The notes: generated by a model not told the origin, from the letters alone. DNA of 64,000 nt from Microbacterium aurantiacum (GCF_021654035.1 NZ_JAJPDW010000005.1:1-64000); one strand, 5' to 3'; positions 33,409-42,479 are shown, numbered from the stretch's first letter. A program made the numbers and translations.

Positions 33409-34857
33409 ATGAACGATCCGCAGGACGCAGAGCCCATCGACCGCCCCACGGACCCGACGTCCGCGACCGAGGGCATCACGAACCCCGCGGTGCCGCCGCG
33501 TCCTCCGCTGCCGCCGCAGACCGGCTACGCGCCCCCGCAGGGATACGTCCTGCCCGGCGCCGTTCCGCCGCACGCCTCGGGCGCGGCGACCCCGACCGGA
33601 CCCGCGGCGACCATCCCGATGGACTTCGCCGCGACCGCGGCTCCGGCGCCGGCACCCGCTCCGCGTCGGACCTCCGCGGGCGCCGTGGTCGGGCTCCTCG
33701 TGGCCGCGGCGGTCGTCGGTGGCGCCGCGGGCCTCGGAGGCGCCTACGCGGGCGTGAACCTCTTCTCGACGTCGGCGTCCGCGCCGGCATCCGGGCCGGT
33801 GTCGGTGACGGTGAACGACACCGACAGCGTCACCGAGGCGACGGGGATCGCCGCTCGCACACTGCCGAGTGTCGTGACGATCTCGGCGAGCGGGACCAAT
33901 GGCAGCGGCTCCGGTTCCGGTGTCATCCTGAGCGCCGACGGATACGTGGTCACCAACACGCACGTCGTCACGCTCGACGGTGCCAGCGCGGATGCCTCCA
34001 TCCGTGCCACGACCTCGGACGGCCAGGTCTTCGATGCCGAGATCGTCGGCACCGACCCCACCTACGATCTCGCCGTGATCAAGCTCGACGGAGCAGCGGA
34101 TCTGACGCCGATCGAGTTCGCCTCGTCGGCCGATCTCAACGTCGGCGACACCACGGCGGCCGTGGGCGCGCCGCTCGGGCTCTCCAACACCGTCACCACC
34201 GGAATCGTCAGTGCGCTGAACCGGTCCATCGCGATCGCGTCGGCGGCGGCGCCCGAGACGCCCGATGCGGAGGACGGCGAGCAGCAGGGCGAAGGGGACG
34301 CGCCCTTCTACTTCGACTTCGGCCAGGGACGCACGACGCCCGGTTCGGGCGAGACGATCTCGATCGCGGTGATCCAGACCGACGCCGCGATCAACCCCGG
34401 GAACTCCGGCGGCGCGCTGGTGGACAGCGAGGGGCGCCTGATCGGCATCAACGTCGCCATCGCCTCGGCCGGCGGATCATCCGGGCAGGCGGGCTCGATC
34501 GGGGTCGGCTTCGCCATCCCGTCTGACATCGTCCAACGCATCGCCGAGGAGATCATCGACACCGGCGCGGCGACGCACGGTCTGCTCGGTGCCAACGTCC
34601 GCTCCGCGGCATCCGTCGAGGGCTCGCAGATCACCGGCGCCTACATCCAGGAGGCCGTCGCCGGTGGCGCCGCCGAGGCGGCAGGCCTTCGCCAGGGCGA
34701 CATCGTGACGGCGTTCAACGGCGTACCGATCTCCAACGCCACCGATCTCACCGCGCAGGTGCGCGCCGCCGCCGCCGGCAGCACGGCGACGGTGACCTAC
34801 GTCCGGGGCGATGCGACCGAGCAGGTCGACGTGACCCTGGGCACGCTCGGAGGCTGA
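33409..34857 (+). CDS. Membrane-anchored HtrA-like trypsin-fold serine protease with PDZ domain
   Basis: A 482-residue HtrA/DegP-type protease. A Pro-rich cytoplasmic N-terminus (about 1-85) is followed by one membrane helix (about 88-115), the protease domain and a C-terminal PDZ domain (about 390-480). The catalytic triad is His185 (NTHVVT), Asp220 (YDLAVIKL) and Ser333 (NPGNSGGAL). It should degrade or process misfolded envelope proteins. AAGAAGGAG precedes the ATG, so the mRNA has a leader. The gene downstream begins at a hairpin that may also terminate this transcript. Confidence 0.93.
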   Translation: MNDPQDAEPIDRPTDPTSATEGITNPAVPPRPPLPPQTGYAPPQGYVLPGAVPPHASGAATPTGPAATIPMDFAATAAPAPAPAPRRTSAGAVVGLLVAAAVVGGAAGLGGAYAGVNLFSTSASAPASGPVSVTVNDTDSVTEATGIAARTLPSVVTISASGTNGSGSGSGVILSADGYVVTNTHVVTLDGASADASIRATTSDGQVFDAEIVGTDPTYDLAVIKLDGAADLTPIEFASSADLNVGDTTAAVGAPLGLSNTVTTGIVSALNRSIAIASAAAPETPDAEDGEQQGEGDAPFYFDFGQGRTTPGSGETISIAVIQTDAAINPGNSGGALVDSEGRLIGINVAIASAGGSSGQAGSIGVGFAIPSDIVQRIAEEIIDTGAATHGLLGANVRSAASVEGSQITGAYIQEAVAGGAAEAAGLRQGDIVTAFNGVPISNATDLTAQVRAAAAGSTATVTYVRGDATEQVDVTLGTLGG

Positions 34858-34866
34858 CCCGCACGG

Positions 34867-34903
34867 CGCCGCCACCCCGCGATAGGCTCGCGGGGTGGCG
34901 GCG
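34867..34903 (+). promoter_or_regulatory. 15-bp inverted repeat enclosing -10 box and start codon
   Basis: Arms CGCCGCCACCCCGCG and CGCGGGGTGGCGGCG are a perfect 15-bp match around the 7-nt loop ATAGGCT, which holds the TAGGCT -10 box. The right arm includes the GTG start codon at 34895. It can act as terminator for the htrA transcript, as promoter for the next gene, and as a start-codon-masking hairpin in read-through RNA. Confidence 0.75.
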
Positions 34904-36163
34904 TTCTCCTTCGGTTCGGGCAACGCGCGCAAGATCGTCGCTCTTCCCCTCTATGCGGCGGGACGGCTCCTGACCGCCCTCGTTCCCCGGCGTCACGACA
35001 TGTGGGTGTTCGGGTGCGCGACCGGCGTCGGAGAAGGCGCGCTGGCGCTGTGGCAGCAGGTGGCACCGCGGCATCCGGCGCTGTGGCTGGTCGATGACGA
35101 CACGCAGGCACGCGACGCTGCGCGGCTGGGGGTGAGGGCGGTGAGGAAGTCCTCCGTCGCCGGGCTGTGGGCGACCGCCCGCGCGGGCGTCGTCGTGATC
35201 ACGCACGGGTTCGGCGACGTGCACCGCTACGCCGTCTCAGGTGCGTTCGTCGTCCAGCTGTGGCACGGCATCCCCCTCAAGCGCATCGGTCTGGATTCGC
35301 CCGAGACCCTCCGCCCTCCGCGGTGGCTGGACCACGGAGCCTCGCGTCGGCTCTCGCGGCAACTGCTCGCGCTGATGTACCGCGCGGCTGCCTCCCGGAT
35401 CGATGTGATGCCCGCCGCCTCCGGGCTCGTCCGCGGGCGATTGGTCTCCGCGTTCGGAGTGCGGGACCACGTCGTCGTGGAGACCGGTGAGCCCCGTGTG
35501 GACGTTCTGAGCACCGGCGACGCGCCGACACGCCGCGCCGCGGCGCGCGAAGCGATCCTCCGGGCCGCCGGTGCGGAGGGATCCCCGTCCGCGGTCGTGC
35601 TGTACGCCCCCACGTGGCGGGACGGCGCGCCGGACCCGGCGGTGCCCGGCCCGGCCGATTGGCACGCGATCCTCGACGTGCTCGAACGGCGGGATGCCGT
35701 CCTTCTCGTCAGGTCTCATCCCTTGGGCTCCGGGGAGTACGCTCCGCCGGCACCGACGACCCGCGTCCGTGCCGTCCCGTCGGCGGTGGTCCCGGACATC
35801 ACGCCGTTGCTTCCGGGGATCGACGCCCTCATCACCGACTACTCATCGCTGGTGTACGACGCCGCGCTCGTGCCGCTTCCCGTCGTCTTCCTCGCGCCCG
35901 ACGTGGAGGAGTACGCCGAACGCCGGGGCTTCTACGGCCGGTACGAGGATGTGGCGGGAAGCGACATCGCGCGTTCCTGGCATCAGGTTCTGCCCGTCCT
36001 CGACGCGGTGCTCGATCCCGCGACAGGGGAGTCGGAGCGTCGTGTCGCGCGCAGCCGGCGTCTGAGCGACCGCGTCCACCGGCATCGCGACGGGCGCAAC
36101 GCCGAGAGGGTGTACCGTGCCGTGATGGCGCGCCGCGGGCGCGCGACAGAGGGAGATCGATGA
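34895..36163 (+). CDS. CDP-glycerol:glycerophosphotransferase family protein (TagB/TagF-like)
   Basis: A 422-residue glycosyltransferase-fold enzyme of the CDP-glycerol:poly(glycerophosphate) glycerophosphotransferase family, which builds alditol-phosphate cell-wall polymers. Conserved segments: QLWHGIPLKRIG, VLYAPTWRDG, RSHPLGS and the C-terminal DALITDYSSLVYDAALV. It is soluble or peripheral with a hydrophobic N-terminus. The GTG start follows TAGGCT by 6 nt. It overlaps the next gene by 4 nt (ATGA), so the pair probably acts in one polymer pathway. Confidence 0.86.
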   Translation: MAAFSFGSGNARKIVALPLYAAGRLLTALVPRRHDMWVFGCATGVGEGALALWQQVAPRHPALWLVDDDTQARDAARLGVRAVRKSSVAGLWATARAGVVVITHGFGDVHRYAVSGAFVVQLWHGIPLKRIGLDSPETLRPPRWLDHGASRRLSRQLLALMYRAAASRIDVMPAASGLVRGRLVSAFGVRDHVVVETGEPRVDVLSTGDAPTRRAAAREAILRAAGAEGSPSAVVLYAPTWRDGAPDPAVPGPADWHAILDVLERRDAVLLVRSHPLGSGEYAPPAPTTRVRAVPSAVVPDITPLLPGIDALITDYSSLVYDAALVPLPVVFLAPDVEEYAERRGFYGRYEDVAGSDIARSWHQVLPVLDAVLDPATGESERRVARSRRLSDRVHRHRDGRNAERVYRAVMARRGRATEGDR

Positions 36164-37611
36164 CGCAGGCCCGCTTCGACACCGAGGGCGAGCTGACGCT
36201 CGTCCTTTCCGGAACCGGCGCGAGGCCCGCGCGCGCGGAACTCGTCGGGCCGCGCGCGCGCGTGTCGGCGACGCTCACGGGACGAGGGAAGACCTGGAGG
36301 GCGGTTTTTCCGCTCCGTGCGTCGAAGTGGGGTGGGCCCGAGCTCCCGCTGCCCACCGGCGAGTACGCGGTGGTCGTCGTTCCTTCGTCCGAGGCCGACT
36401 CTCCCTCGCCCGTCGACGACGTTCCCCTGGCCACCGGCGCCCTCCTGCGCGCCGAGCTCCGCGACGGTGTCGTGCACGTGGGGCCGCCCCTCGACCCCGC
36501 CTATGATTCGGGCGAGGGCCAGGCGGCGTTGGAGCGGCGCTATGCGACGCGCACGACGCCCCTCGAGAACGCGGTCTTCTTCGAGAGCTTCTACGGACGC
36601 AACGCCGGGTGCAATCCGCTCGCCATCGATCGTGAGCTGGCAGGGGTGGCCCCGCACGTCGTCCGCTACTGGAGCGTCGTCGACCACTCGGTCGTGGTTC
36701 CCGACGGCGCGGTCGCGGTCGTGGAGGGGAGCCCCGAATGGTGGCGAGCCCGAGGCGCCGCGCGACTGCTCGTCGTCAACGATTGGCTGCGACGCCGATT
36801 CGCCCGACGCCCGGGGCAGCGCGTGCTTCAGACCTGGCACGGAACCCCGCTGAAGCGCCTCGCCCTGCACCGACCCGGCTTCGACCCGCGGCGGATGCTC
36901 GCCGTGGCTCGCGAATCGTTGCGCTGGAACGTCCTCCTCGCGCAGAACGCCTACGCGGAGCGGATCCTCCGCAAGGCCTATGCCTTCCTCCGCCGCCCGA
37001 TCTGGGTCGAGGGCTATCCGCGCAACGACGTGCTCGTCACCGGCGACGGCACCGGCATCCGTCGCATGCTGGGGATCGGCGATGAAGAGCGCGTCCTGCT
37101 CTACGCCCCCACCTGGAGGGACGACCGCTCCGAGATGGTCGACTTCCTCGACCCGGCCGCGTTCGCCCGCGAGACGGACGCCGTCGTGCTGGTGCGCGGG
37201 CACTCCCGCACGCTGCTGCCCGGGAGGGACGTCGAGGGGCCCCGGGTGATCGACGTCACGGGCTTTCCGGACACCGCCCAGCTGCTTCTGGCCGCGGATG
37301 CCCTCATCACCGACTACTCGTCCGTGATGTTCGACTTCTCCGTCACCGGGCGCCCCATGTACTTCCTGGTGCCCGACATCGAGCACTACCGCGGCGAGCT
37401 CCGCGGCTTCTACTTCGATCTGGCCCGGCACGCGCCCGGTCCTCTGCTCGGATCCGCGTCCGAACTCGTTGAGGCCATCCGCCACGGCGATCCGGGGGAG
37501 TTCGCCGAGCGCTACGAGCGATGGCGCGCGCGCTTCAACTCCCGCGACGACGGCATGGCGGCGGAGCGCGTGGTCGCGCGCATCCTCGACCAGGGATTCG
37601 TCGAGCGCTGA
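36160..37611 (+). CDS. CDP-glycerol:glycerophosphotransferase family protein (TagB/TagF-like)
   Basis: A 483-residue member of the same family with an extra beta-rich N-terminal domain of about 110 residues. The catalytic part has TWHGTPLKRLALH, VEGYPRNDVLV, LLYAPTWRDDR, RGHSRTLLPG and ITDYSSVMFDFS, closer to canonical TagF than its neighbour. It probably polymerises or primes glycerol- or ribitol-phosphate. GAGGGA precedes the ATG, which overlaps the upstream stop. The stop lies 2 bp from the stop of the convergent glycosyltransferase gene. Confidence 0.88.
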   Translation: MTQARFDTEGELTLVLSGTGARPARAELVGPRARVSATLTGRGKTWRAVFPLRASKWGGPELPLPTGEYAVVVVPSSEADSPSPVDDVPLATGALLRAELRDGVVHVGPPLDPAYDSGEGQAALERRYATRTTPLENAVFFESFYGRNAGCNPLAIDRELAGVAPHVVRYWSVVDHSVVVPDGAVAVVEGSPEWWRARGAARLLVVNDWLRRRFARRPGQRVLQTWHGTPLKRLALHRPGFDPRRMLAVARESLRWNVLLAQNAYAERILRKAYAFLRRPIWVEGYPRNDVLVTGDGTGIRRMLGIGDEERVLLYAPTWRDDRSEMVDFLDPAAFARETDAVVLVRGHSRTLLPGRDVEGPRVIDVTGFPDTAQLLLAADALITDYSSVMFDFSVTGRPMYFLVPDIEHYRGELRGFYFDLARHAPGPLLGSASELVEAIRHGDPGEFAERYERWRARFNSRDDGMAAERVVARILDQGFVER

Positions 37612-37613
37612 CC

Positions 37614-38720
37614 TCAGGGCAGCGGTGTGTTCCGCTGTCCGAGACGTGACGTGTCGACGGTGTCGTCGGCGCCGCGGAGGACCCCGACGAGGAAGCCGGC
37701 GCCCCATGCGAGGTGCATCGTCGGAAGGACCGCTGCTGTCCATAGCCGGTCCCGCCAGCCGGTACCGCCGCCGCGGCCGAGCGCGACCGCGACGATCAGC
37801 ACGATGTAGGCCGCGATCGGAAGGTAGACGAGGGAGGCGATCAGGCCGACGGTCCCGGTGACCAGTCCCGCGGCCTGGGCGACGCCGACGAGGAGCGCCA
37901 GGACCAGATTCAGCACCAGGAGCGGGGGAGCGAAGAACCGCACCGAGTTCCCCCGCCCGAACCGTCGCACCAGTTCGCCACGCCAGCGTCCGGTGGCCAC
38001 GAACTGGCGTGCGAGGCGGGACCAGCTCTCGCGCGGCCAATACGTCACCGAGAGATCAGGGTCGAACCACACCCGGTATCCCGCTCGACGGATCCGGAGG
38101 TTCAGCTCCCAGTCCTCGCCCCGACGGATCGACTCATCGAAGCCGCCGACCTCCTCCAGAACAGATCGTCGGAGAACCCCGAGGTACGCGGACTCGGCCT
38201 CGCCCTCGACGGTTCCCCCGTGGTAGGCGCCGCCGCCCAGGCCGAACGGGGAATTGTAGGCGCGTGCGACCGCTCGCTGGAACGGGGTCCGCCCTTCGGC
38301 CCGCATGACGCCGCCGACGTTTGCGGCGCGGACCCGTGCCAACGTCTCCAGCGCGCGCAGGGCGTAGCCGTCCGCGAGTTCCGAGTGCGCGTCGACGCGG
38401 ATGATCGTCGGGTAGCGGCCCGTGCGGATGGCGAGGTTCAGGCCCACGGGGATGTCGGCGGCCGGGTTGGCCACGAGCACGATCCGCGGGTCAGCCGCTG
38501 CGAGTTCCCGAGCGAGTTCCGTCGTCCCGTCGGTGGACGGACCGAGGGCGAGGATCAGCTCGATCGGCCCGCCGGTCTCCTGCGCGAGAACGGACTCGAC
38601 CGCACGGCGCAGATAGCCGCGCTCGTTCAGCACGGGCATGACGTACGAGACCCCCGCGTCCGCGCGGACCACTGGAGCATCGCGTCGGCCGTCGGATTCG
38701 CGCTGCACGCGTCCGATCAT
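37614..38720 (-). CDS. Family 2 glycosyltransferase with C-terminal membrane helices
   Basis: A GT2 glycosyltransferase of about 368 residues (379 if the upstream GTG at 38753 is used). The GT-A core has YVMPVLNERGYLRRAVESVL, PSTDGTTEL, IIRVDAHSEL (the DxD-like metal site), GGVMRAEGRTPF and the RRGEDWELNLRIRRAG motif. About three membrane helices follow near residues 265-350. It should add a sugar to a lipid-linked or wall-polymer acceptor. The donor is unknown. The start is uncertain: the ATG at 38720 leaves a short divergent gap for promoters. Confidence 0.82.
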   Translation of the reverse strand: MIGRVQRESDGRRDAPVVRADAGVSYVMPVLNERGYLRRAVESVLAQETGGPIELILALGPSTDGTTELARELAAADPRIVLVANPAADIPVGLNLAIRTGRYPTIIRVDAHSELADGYALRALETLARVRAANVGGVMRAEGRTPFQRAVARAYNSPFGLGGGAYHGGTVEGEAESAYLGVLRRSVLEEVGGFDESIRRGEDWELNLRIRRAGYRVWFDPDLSVTYWPRESWSRLARQFVATGRWRGELVRRFGRGNSVRFFAPPLLVLNLVLALLVGVAQAAGLVTGTVGLIASLVYLPIAAYIVLIVAVALGRGGGTGWRDRLWTAAVLPTMHLAWGAGFLVGVLRGADDTVDTSRLGQRNTPLP

Positions 38721-38759
38721 GTCACGCGCATGCCGGCGGCTGCGGTTCGGCACGGTCGG

Positions 38760-38765
38760 TAGGCT
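38760..38765 (+). promoter_or_regulatory. -10 box TAGGCT, leaderless start
   Basis: TAGGCT, six bases, then the GTG at 38772. Confidence 0.6.
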
Positions 38766-38771
38766 CGAAGC

Positions 38772-40061
38772 GTGGGTGTGCTCTCAGACGTCAAGAAGAC
38801 CGTCGCGCTCGTGCGCAAGGCGCTGGACAACCGATCGGCGGCCGTCCACGTCCGGCGTGAAGCGGCTCGTCTGGGTGGGCATCCACGATCCCATTTCCGG
38901 GTTGCGGTGTACTTCGCCGACGGCGATGTGAACATGTACCAGATGCGGCAGTGGTACAAACCGCTCGCCGAGCTCGCCCGCACCTGGCCGGTCGTGGTGC
39001 TGAGCCGGTCGGCGACGGGTGCGCGGGCGCTGATGGCGGAGGACGCGCCGCCGGTGGCCTTCGTCCCGACCGTGCGCGACGTCGAGCGCTTCCTCGCGAC
39101 CCAGGAGATCCGCGTCGTCCTCTACGTGAACCAGAACACGCGGAACTTCCAGATGTTCCGCTACGGCCGCCGCTGGCACGTCTTCATCAACCACGGCGAG
39201 TCCGACAAGATGTACATGACGACGAACCAGTACAAGGCCTACGACTACGCCCTGGTAGCCGGCCAAGCCGCGCGCGATCGGCTGTCCCGCGTCCTCTGGG
39301 ATTACGACGTCACCACACGGACGATCGAGATCGGTCGTCCCCAGGCGGATCATTACTCCGGGGTGTTGCCCTACACGCCCGACGATCGCATCGTGGTCCT
39401 CTACGCGCCCACGTGGGAGGGGGATCGTCCTTCCGCGCACTACGGATCGATCCTCAGCCACGGCGAGTCCCTCGTGTCTGCGCTTCTGGCGACCGGACGC
39501 CATCGCGTCGTGTACCGCCCGCATCCGCGGTCCGGCGTGGTTTCGCCCGCCTACGGCCGTGCGCACCAGCGGATCGTCGCGGCGATCGCCGCCGCCAACG
39601 CCGCGGATGCGCGCGCTCAGCACGTGTACGACGACGGGCCCGAGCTGGGCTGGCAGCTCTCCTCGGCGGATGTCGCGGTCGTGGATGTGTCGGCGATGGT
39701 CTACGACCGCCTGGCGGCGGACAAGCCGCTGCTCATCACGCGCCCGGTCGACCCCGAGGCGGTCGTCGACACGCACGGGTATCTTTCGGACTGCGAATGG
39801 CTCGATGCGTCGCGGTCCGCCGACTTCGTCGGGGACATCGACCGTGTGCGGACCGACCCGGCAGCCGTCGCGAAGCTCGCGCACTGGGTGCACCACTACT
39901 TCGGCGACACCGCGCCGGGCTCGTCCACGCGCCGTTTCCACGCCGCGATCGGTTTCCTCATGACCGAATGGGAACGCTGGTATGCGGCGTCCGCTGATGC
40001 GTCGAGCGCGACGGACGGCGACGAGGACGAGGCTGAGCTCGAGGACGGCGCAGAGACCTGA
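38772..40061 (+). CDS. CDP-glycerol glycerophosphotransferase family protein, divergent
   Basis: A 429-residue protein with the GT-B-like layout of the glycerophosphotransferase family but degenerate motifs: FINHGESDKMYMTTN replaces the WHGTPLK loop and VVDVSAMVYDRLAADKPLL replaces TDYSSVMFD. VVLYAPTWEGDR and YRPHPRSG are preserved. It may transfer a different alditol phosphate or sugar. A short acidic tail closes the protein. It is divergent from the GT2 gene and converges on the kinase gene 9 bp away. Confidence 0.78.
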   Translation: MGVLSDVKKTVALVRKALDNRSAAVHVRREAARLGGHPRSHFRVAVYFADGDVNMYQMRQWYKPLAELARTWPVVVLSRSATGARALMAEDAPPVAFVPTVRDVERFLATQEIRVVLYVNQNTRNFQMFRYGRRWHVFINHGESDKMYMTTNQYKAYDYALVAGQAARDRLSRVLWDYDVTTRTIEIGRPQADHYSGVLPYTPDDRIVVLYAPTWEGDRPSAHYGSILSHGESLVSALLATGRHRVVYRPHPRSGVVSPAYGRAHQRIVAAIAAANAADARAQHVYDDGPELGWQLSSADVAVVDVSAMVYDRLAADKPLLITRPVDPEAVVDTHGYLSDCEWLDASRSADFVGDIDRVRTDPAAVAKLAHWVHHYFGDTAPGSSTRRFHAAIGFLMTEWERWYAASADASSATDGDEDEAELEDGAET

Positions 40062-40070
40062 CCCCGCACC

Positions 40071-41474
40071 TCACCCGCGATCGGACGGGGAGGAGACGCC
40101 GGCGATGAGCCGCTCGACGGCCCCGAGCGGGATCTCCGTCCACGCCGGCCTGTTGCGTACCTCGTAGATCGCCTCGTAGACGGCCTTGTCCATCTCCAAC
40201 GCCGTCAGCAGGGCCGCCACTGTCGTCAGGTCCACGAAGGATGCGGCGGCGTATCCCCGCAGGAAAGACTCGCGCGCCGTGCGGGCCCAGTCCCGGACGG
40301 CGAAGGCCTGGTCGGGACGCTCGAGTTCGACGGAGCCCGCGACGTAATCGAACGACCTCAGCATGCCGGCGACATCTCGCAGAGCGAGATCCGGAAGGGT
40401 GCGCTCGTCCATCGGCCGTAGCGGCTCTCCCTCGAAATCCAGGAGCACCCAGCCGCGGCCCGGTACCCGGAGGACCTGGCCCAGATGATAATCGCCGTGG
40501 ATCCTCTGCAACGCGGGCCACGGCAGCCTCAACGCCGTCGCGTACACGGCCTCGATGTCCGAGCGCCATGGCGAGAGCGCAGGCACCTCGTCGAGCGCGA
40601 TGGACAGGCGGCGGTTCCAGGCGGCCGCGACGGCGTCGCGCTGGGCGGGGGTGCATTCCTGCTGCGGGAACAATCGCGCGAGCGCGACGTGCACATCGGC
40701 CGTCGCGATGCCGAGCTCTTCGGCCGCGGCGCGGAAGTCCGCGCCGGAGGCGGCGGCGTTCAGAGCGACGCGCCAAGCGTCCTGGACGCCGGGGAGGAAC
40801 TCCTGGGCGGAGGCGAGCGACCCGCGGACGACGCTCTCGGTGTCACCGGGGCTCGGCCAGCTGCCCTCGATCCATCCCACGGCCGCGGGGACGTGAGGTG
40901 AGCCGCCGGCCGCGAGAGCTCCGGCGAGCTCGATATCGGGATTGTGCCCCGGATGCAGCTGTCGATAGATCTTGCAGATGACGGGCATGGCCTCGGGCCC
41001 CTCGAACACAAGGGAGGTGTTCGACTGCTCGCCGGTCATCACCCGGTTCGTGCGCTGACGTTCATCGTGTGCGGCGGCAGGATGGCCTGTGGCTTGGGAC
41101 CCCGGCCCGATCGCGGTCCCTCCGCGGGTGACGAGGGAGAGGAGCACCTGCGCGTAGGCGTCGTCGTAGGGACCGTCCCGCAGGATCAGGTCCGGATCGG
41201 GCCTGCCGATCTCATGCGGATCGTCCGCCGCGACCTGCGGGGCCGCGCGCGCGACGACCGGCACCTGGTACAGGACGGCGGGGTCGGAAGCGTCGTCTGC
41301 GACGAGGTAGGTTCGGACGAAGAGGACCTGGTCCGCATCAGAGACGGATTCCGTCGGCCCAGCCGGCTCGAAGTCCCACCACGACACCATCCGCAGGCGC
41401 GGCGACCGCCCTTTGGTCGCGTACCAGCGTTGGCGCGGCATCCAGGCCGTCAGACATGCGAGCGTGCTGTCCAT
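40071..41474 (-). CDS. Maltokinase/glucosamine kinase-like phosphotransferase
   Basis: A 467-residue kinase of the APH fold with the N-terminal cap of maltokinases (MPRQRWYATKGR). The ATP-lobe motif is VMTGEQSNTSLVF, the catalytic loop RIHGDYHLGQVLR and the metal motif LLDFEGEPLRP, all intact. Related actinobacterial enzymes phosphorylate maltose (GlgE pathway) or glucosamine. No treS, glgE or glgB lies nearby, so the substrate is open; an amino-sugar kinase feeding envelope synthesis would fit its neighbours. The ATG follows TACGCT by 7 nt. Confidence 0.82.
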   Translation of the reverse strand: MDSTLACLTAWMPRQRWYATKGRSPRLRMVSWWDFEPAGPTESVSDADQVLFVRTYLVADDASDPAVLYQVPVVARAAPQVAADDPHEIGRPDPDLILRDGPYDDAYAQVLLSLVTRGGTAIGPGSQATGHPAAAHDERQRTNRVMTGEQSNTSLVFEGPEAMPVICKIYRQLHPGHNPDIELAGALAAGGSPHVPAAVGWIEGSWPSPGDTESVVRGSLASAQEFLPGVQDAWRVALNAAASGADFRAAAEELGIATADVHVALARLFPQQECTPAQRDAVAAAWNRRLSIALDEVPALSPWRSDIEAVYATALRLPWPALQRIHGDYHLGQVLRVPGRGWVLLDFEGEPLRPMDERTLPDLALRDVAGMLRSFDYVAGSVELERPDQAFAVRDWARTARESFLRGYAAASFVDLTTVAALLTALEMDKAVYEAIYEVRNRPAWTEIPLGAVERLIAGVSSPSDRG

Positions 41475-41481
41475 ACCCGCG

Positions 41482-41487
41482 AGCGTA
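41482..41487 (-). promoter_or_regulatory. -10 box TACGCT, leaderless start of kinase gene
   Basis: TACGCT, seven bases, then the ATG at 41474. This rejects the start ten codons further upstream. Confidence 0.6.
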
Positions 41488-41588
41488 GGCGGGGCGCGGC
41501 CCACGTGTCGAGCCGTGAGGAGGCCCTGGCGCAGTGGCCATGCACGGGCTAAGGTGACCTGCGCAATGCGCGGACCGTCGAGGAGGAG

Positions 41589-42281
41589 TCAGACGTAGAG
41601 ATTCGCCCGTTCGAGGTCTTCGGCGAAGTCGACCTCCACGGCGTAGAGGTCGGAGATGTCCATCGGCGCGAGCCGCAGGCCGTCTTCCCGGATCGCCAGC
41701 TCCAGGCCACGCTCGAAGTAGTCCTGGTCGCCGACGCGCGCGAGCTGGCGCATGAAGGCCTTCTTGTCGCGCGCGGAGACGTAGTTGATGCCGACCGCTT
41801 CGCCGATCCCGTTCGACACGGTCTTGGAGAGCTCGTCGATGTGGCCGGCTGCATCGACGGTGTACTTGACCTCTTCGTCGGACACCTTCGCGGTGTTCAC
41901 CGTGACGAACGACTGGTCGCGCTCGATGAGGGCGATCGCACGGCCGAGTATCCGCGGGTCGAAGACGACGTCACCGTTCATCCAGAGCACTCCGGCCTTC
42001 CCGGTGGCCGCCAGCGCACGGAGGAGACTCTTGGACGTGTTGGTCTGGTCGTACCGCTCGTTGTAGACGTAGTCGGCGGCCGGGAAGGCCTCCACAATCG
42101 TCTCGGCGCGGTAGCCCACGACAGTCGTGATCTTCGCGTCGTCGCCGAACGCGGCGAAGATGTTGTCGTGCTGCTGGCGCATGATCGTACGGCCGTCGCT
42201 GAGCTCGGTCAGCGGCTTGGGAAGGCTCCGCCCGAGGCGCGAGCCCATGCCGGCGGCGAGGATGACGGTCTGAAGAGTCAC
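41589..42281 (-). CDS. Sugar/alditol nucleotidyltransferase (LicC-like)
   Basis: A 230-residue nucleotidyltransferase with the signature VILAAGMGSRLG-RSLPKPL, followed by NTSKSLLRAL and VLWMNGDVVFDP (metal-binding Asp). It resembles the phosphocholine/alditol-phosphate cytidylyltransferase branch more than dTDP- or UDP-sugar enzymes. With three CDP-alditol transferases nearby, a CDP-activated product is a reasonable inference. GTG start with AGGAGA about 5 nt upstream and a leader that contains an inverted repeat (TCACCG n9 CGGTGA, 42307-42327). Confidence 0.8.
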   Translation of the reverse strand: MTLQTVILAAGMGSRLGRSLPKPLTELSDGRTIMRQQHDNIFAAFGDDAKITTVVGYRAETIVEAFPAADYVYNERYDQTNTSKSLLRALAATGKAGVLWMNGDVVFDPRILGRAIALIERDQSFVTVNTAKVSDEEVKYTVDAAGHIDELSKTVSNGIGEAVGINYVSARDKKAFMRQLARVGDQDYFERGLELAIREDGLRLAPMDISDLYAVEVDFAEDLERANLYV

Positions 42282-42372
42282 GGTCTTCTCCTAAAGAGAG
42301 TGGGATTCACCGGAGATTCATCGGTGAGACACCTCCTCGTGCCGGGGCAATGGTAGCGATGACACCTGGGAA

Positions 42373-42387
42373 CGGACAGAATGTCCG
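42373..42387. promoter_or_regulatory. Operator-like inverted repeat in divergent spacer
   Basis: CGGACA-GAA-TGTCCG, 6-bp perfect arms with a 3-nt spacer, in the 198-bp gap between the nucleotidyltransferase and ABC genes. The rest of the gap holds the TACTTT box and the leader inverted repeat; no gene is seen. Confidence 0.4.
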
Positions 42388-42467
42388 CTCTCCGTTGTGG
42401 ATTCGTGACAATCCGAGGGTTTGCCGACACTCTTCGACGCCGTCTCCGGGGTGTCGGCCCGCCTTGC

Positions 42468-42473
42468 TACTTT
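42468..42473 (+). promoter_or_regulatory. -10 box TACTTT, leaderless start of ABC ATPase
   Basis: TACTTT, then GGAGGG and the GTG at 42480. Confidence 0.55.
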
Positions 42474-42479
42474 GGAGGG

